DNA from: Hetaerina americana
Lineage: Eukaryota > Arthropoda > Insecta > Odonata > Calopterygidae
Reading direction: 5' to 3'
Assembly (NCBI GenBank): GCA_022747635.1
Contig: JAKTNV010000635.1
Span: forward strand, 1-64,000
DNA: 64,000 nucleotides
Shown here: positions 62,071 through 64,000 of the stretch, in pieces
Layout: each line of letters opens with the position of its first letter
Position numbering within the stretch: the stretch's first letter is position 1
Notes under the pieces: model-generated
Told to the model about the DNA's origin: nothing
What the model saw: only the letters and a program-made list of their open reading frames with translations
The model's database searches: none
Position numbers and translations under genes: made by a program

Positions 62071-64000
62071 AGGCATTTATTTCATTTTTGGAAAATTTAA
62101 TTTTTCACATTTTTCCATGAAAAGTGCCAATACCCCCCCTTTGGGTTCTAGGTGAAAATCTCACTTGACACAAATCAAACAAAAATGTTTCCATGGTGTG
62201 TATTGTTGTACATTTTCATCAAATAAACAAAATAAAACCCAGAATGTATCCTGAAAGACAATAAATGATCATAAAAGATGCTTCAGCCCAGGTGTTAATG
62301 TTACTAAAAGAGCCCAAATTTCTAAAAATATTGCGAAAAACAACAATCTTCTGTTTTAGAGTGAATGTTTGAGGTGTTTAGAAGGCATTTATTTCATTTT
62401 TAGAAAATTTAATTTTTCACATTTTTCCATGAAAAGTGCCAATACCCCCCCCTTTGGGTTCTAGGTGAAAATCTCACTCGGGACAAATCAAACAAAAATG
62501 TTTCCATGGTGTGTATTGTTGTTCATTTTCATCAAATAAACAAAATAAAACCCAGAATGTATCCTGAAAGACAATAAATGATCATAAAAGATGCTTCAGC
62601 GCAAGTGTTAATGTTACTAAAAGAGCCCAAATTTCTAAAAATATTGCGAAAAAAAACAATCTTCTGTTTTAGAGTGAATGTTTGAGGTGTTTAGAAGGCA
62701 TTTATTTCATTTTTAGAAAATTTAATTTTTCACATTTTTCCATGAAAAGTGCCAATACCCCCCCCTTTGGGTTCTAGGTGAAAATCTCACTCGACACAAA
62801 TCAAACAAAAATGTTTCCATGGTGTGTATTGTTGTTCATTTTCATCAAATAAACAAAATAAAACCCAGAATTAATCCTGGAAGACAAGAAATGAGCATAA
62901 AAGTCGCTTCAGCGCAAGTGTTAATGTTACTAAAAGAGCCCAAATTTCTAAAAATATTGCGAAAAACTACAATCTTCTGTTTAAGAGTGAATGTTTGAGG
63001 TGTTTAGAAGGCATTTCTTTCATTTTTAGAAAATTTAATTTTTCACATTTTTCCATGAAAAGTGCCAATACCCCCCCCTTTGGGTTCTAGGTGAAAATCT
63101 CACTCGACACAAATCAAACAAAAATGTATCCAAGGTGTGTATTGTTGTTCATTTTCATCAAATAAACAAAATAAAACCCAGAATGAATCCTGAAAGACAA
63201 TAAATGATCATAAAAGATGCTTCAGCCCAGGTGTTAATGTTACTAAAAGAGCCCAAATTTCTAAAAATATTGCGAAAAACAACAATCTTCTGTTTTAGAG
63301 TGAATGTTTGAGGTGTTTAGAAGGCATTTATTTCATTTTTAGAAAATTTAATTTTTCACATTTTTCCATGAAAAGTGCCAATCCCCCCCCCTTTGGGTTC
63401 TAGGTGAAAATCTCACTCGGCACAAATCAAACAAAAGTGTTTCCATGGTGTGTATTGTTGTTCATTTTCATCAAATAAACAAAATAAAACCCAGAATTAA
63501 CCTTGAAATACAAGAAATGAGCATAAAAGTTGCTTCAGCGAAAGTGTTAATACTACTAAAAGAGCCCAAATTTCTAAAATATTGCGAAAAACAACAATCT
63601 TCTGTTTTAGAGTGAATGTTTGAGGTGTTTAGAAGGCATTTATTTCATTTTTAGAAAATTTAATTTTTCACATTTTTCCATGAATAGTGCCAATACCCCC
63701 CCTTTGGGTTCTAGGTGAAAATCTCACTCGACACAAATCAATCAAAAATTTTTCCATGGTGTGTATTGTTGTTCATTTTCATCAAATAAACAAAATAAAA
63801 CCCAGAATGTATCCTGAAAGACAATAAATGATCATAAAAGATGCTTCAGCCCAGGTGTTAATGTTACTAAACGAGCCCAAATTTCTAAAAATATTGCGAA
63901 AAACAACAATCTTCTGTTTTAGAGTGAATGTTTGAGGTGTTTAGAAGGCATTTATTTCATTTTTAGAAAATTTAATTTTTCACATTTTTCAATGAATAGT
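62070..64000. repeat. Right-end satellite, mixed units
   Basis: The first part (to about 62700) repeats 53646-54280 at about 8425 bp, marked by CACTCGGGACAAATC near 62476 and 54051. The rest resembles 35.2-36.2 kb: AAAAGTCGCTTCAGCG near 62900, GAATTAACCTTGAAATAC near 63493, and AATTTTTCCATGG near 63746. The window ends inside a unit. Confidence 0.75.
62994..63306 (+). repeat. Representative satellite monomer (313 bp)
   Basis: A typical unit used here as a map. It starts at TTTGAGGTG and ends just before the next one. The A/T-rich leader is about 63011-63056, an eight-C run is 63071-63078, three AATAAA hexamers on the plus strand are at 63161-63166, 63170-63175 and 63199-63204, and the palindrome TGATCA is at 63205-63210. 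That palindrome lies in the site used by the SINE in other units. No internal sub-repeat, gene or promoter is evident. Its phase is arbitrary: the true ancestral boundary of the unit cannot be known from a continuous array. Confidence 0.9.

Larger units (their letters stand above)
1..64000. repeat. 312-313 bp AT-rich tandem satellite array, whole window
   Basis: The same unit recurs head to tail from first to last base, always in the same orientation. Landmarks in each unit, in order, are TTTGAGGTGTTTAGAAGGC, a T/A-rich stretch ending TTTTTCCATGAAAAGTGCC, a C-run of variable length, TTTGGGTTCTAGGTGAAAA, CTCACTCGACAC, GTGTGTATTGTTGTTCA, CAAATAAACAAAATAAAACC, TGCTTCAGC, TGTTAATGTTACTAAAAGAG and ATATTGCGAAAAAC. 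Spacing of the TTTGAGG landmark is 312-313 bp (for example 62681, 62994, 63307, and 59246, 59558, 59870). Roughly 195-200 units fit. The array starts and ends inside a unit, so its true length is unknown. It is typical of centromeric or heterochromatic satellite; I do not recognise it as a named family. Confidence 0.98.
34300..64000. repeat. Satellite domain III, long higher-order repeats
   Basis: About 95 monomers, with no SINE. Many units have CACATATCAATCAAAAATG in place of CACAAATCAAACAAAAATG, and new variants appear: GAATAGTGCC, AAAACATTCTTCTTTTTTAG, AAAATGTAATTTTTC and GTAAATTTAAATTTTAC. Long blocks repeat at 2187, about 2495, 3747, about 6245 and about 6556 bp. No gene, RNA or mobile element is supportable here. 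Confidence 0.85.

Noticed and set aside
63071..63078. C-run as a phase-variation switch or i-motif/G-quadruplex
   Set aside because: There is one C-run per 312 bp, too far apart for an intramolecular four-tract structure, and no gene for it to switch.
63205..63210. TGATCA palindrome as a binding site or preferred SINE target
   Set aside because: It lies in the target duplication, but with only one original insertion there is no evidence for preference.
62994..63306. CENP-B box in the monomer
   Set aside because: The complement of ATTGCGAA gives TTCGCAATA, which fits only the first half of the nTTCGnnnnAnnCGGGn core; the CGGG half is absent.
1..64000. CRISPR array
   Set aside because: Repeats are 312 bp, contiguous and diverged, without unique spacers or cas genes.
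1..64000. Telomere, rDNA spacer or histone cluster repeat
   Set aside because: No short telomeric motif, no rRNA sequence and no coding unit in any period.
1..64000. Helitron or other transposon with internal tandem repeats
   Set aside because: No terminal structure, hairpin, inverted repeat or transposase-like sequence is visible; the array fills the window, so ends may simply lie outside.
34300..64000. Degenerate SINE remnants in domain III
   Set aside because: I found no GC-rich segment, B box or duplication there; unit spacing stays at whole monomers.

Overview
The whole 64 kb window is one uninterrupted tandem satellite array. The unit is about 312-313 bp and AT-rich (a hand count of one monomer gives roughly one third G+C), always in the same orientation. 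Simple arithmetic gives close to 200 monomers. The array is already in phase at base 1 and still running at base 64000, so neither flank is visible. I see no protein-coding gene, rRNA gene, functional tRNA gene or CRISPR array. The only non-satellite DNA is seven copies of one 305-bp tRNA-derived SINE, all on the minus strand.

Kind of organism: a eukaryote, most likely an invertebrate animal. The evidence is the megasatellite-like array, its multi-monomer higher-order repeats, and a SINE with a Pol III B box and target-site duplications. The CpG-rich SINE copies hint at little germline CpG methylation, which would suit many insects. The SINE body reminds me of insect SINEs, but I could not check this and would not rely on it. 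Such arrays are typical of centromeric, pericentromeric or other heterochromatic blocks; which one applies here cannot be told from sequence alone.

Layout. Domain I (1 to about 12.93 kb) is satellite only, with several multi-monomer duplications (about 1-2.2 kb with 3.1-5.65 kb; 5.65-6.2 with 8.1-8.7 kb; a 2-3-monomer pattern at 9-11.9 kb). It contains a monomer at about 11.2-11.5 kb that is the empty-site relative of the SINE-bearing monomers. Domain II (12.93-31.37 kb) holds the seven SINE copies. All sit at the same position of the same monomer type with the same 13-bp duplication, so one insertion was multiplied by amplification of the satellite. From 31.4 to about 34.3 kb the same satellite lineages continue without SINEs. 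Domain III (about 34.3-64 kb) is a different monomer population (marker CACATATCAATC in many units) with long higher-order repeats of about 2.19, 2.49, 3.75, 6.25 and 6.56 kb, i.e. 7, 8, 12, 20 and 21 monomers.

How it works together: no genes act here. What can be read is a history of unequal crossing-over and conversion. This includes a SINE copy (26375-26679) whose left flank and body belong to different lineages, a one-monomer loss inside a 20-monomer repeat near 57.25 kb, and two alternative sequence blocks shuffled between monomers. Every short reading frame in the window is a by-product of the repeat.
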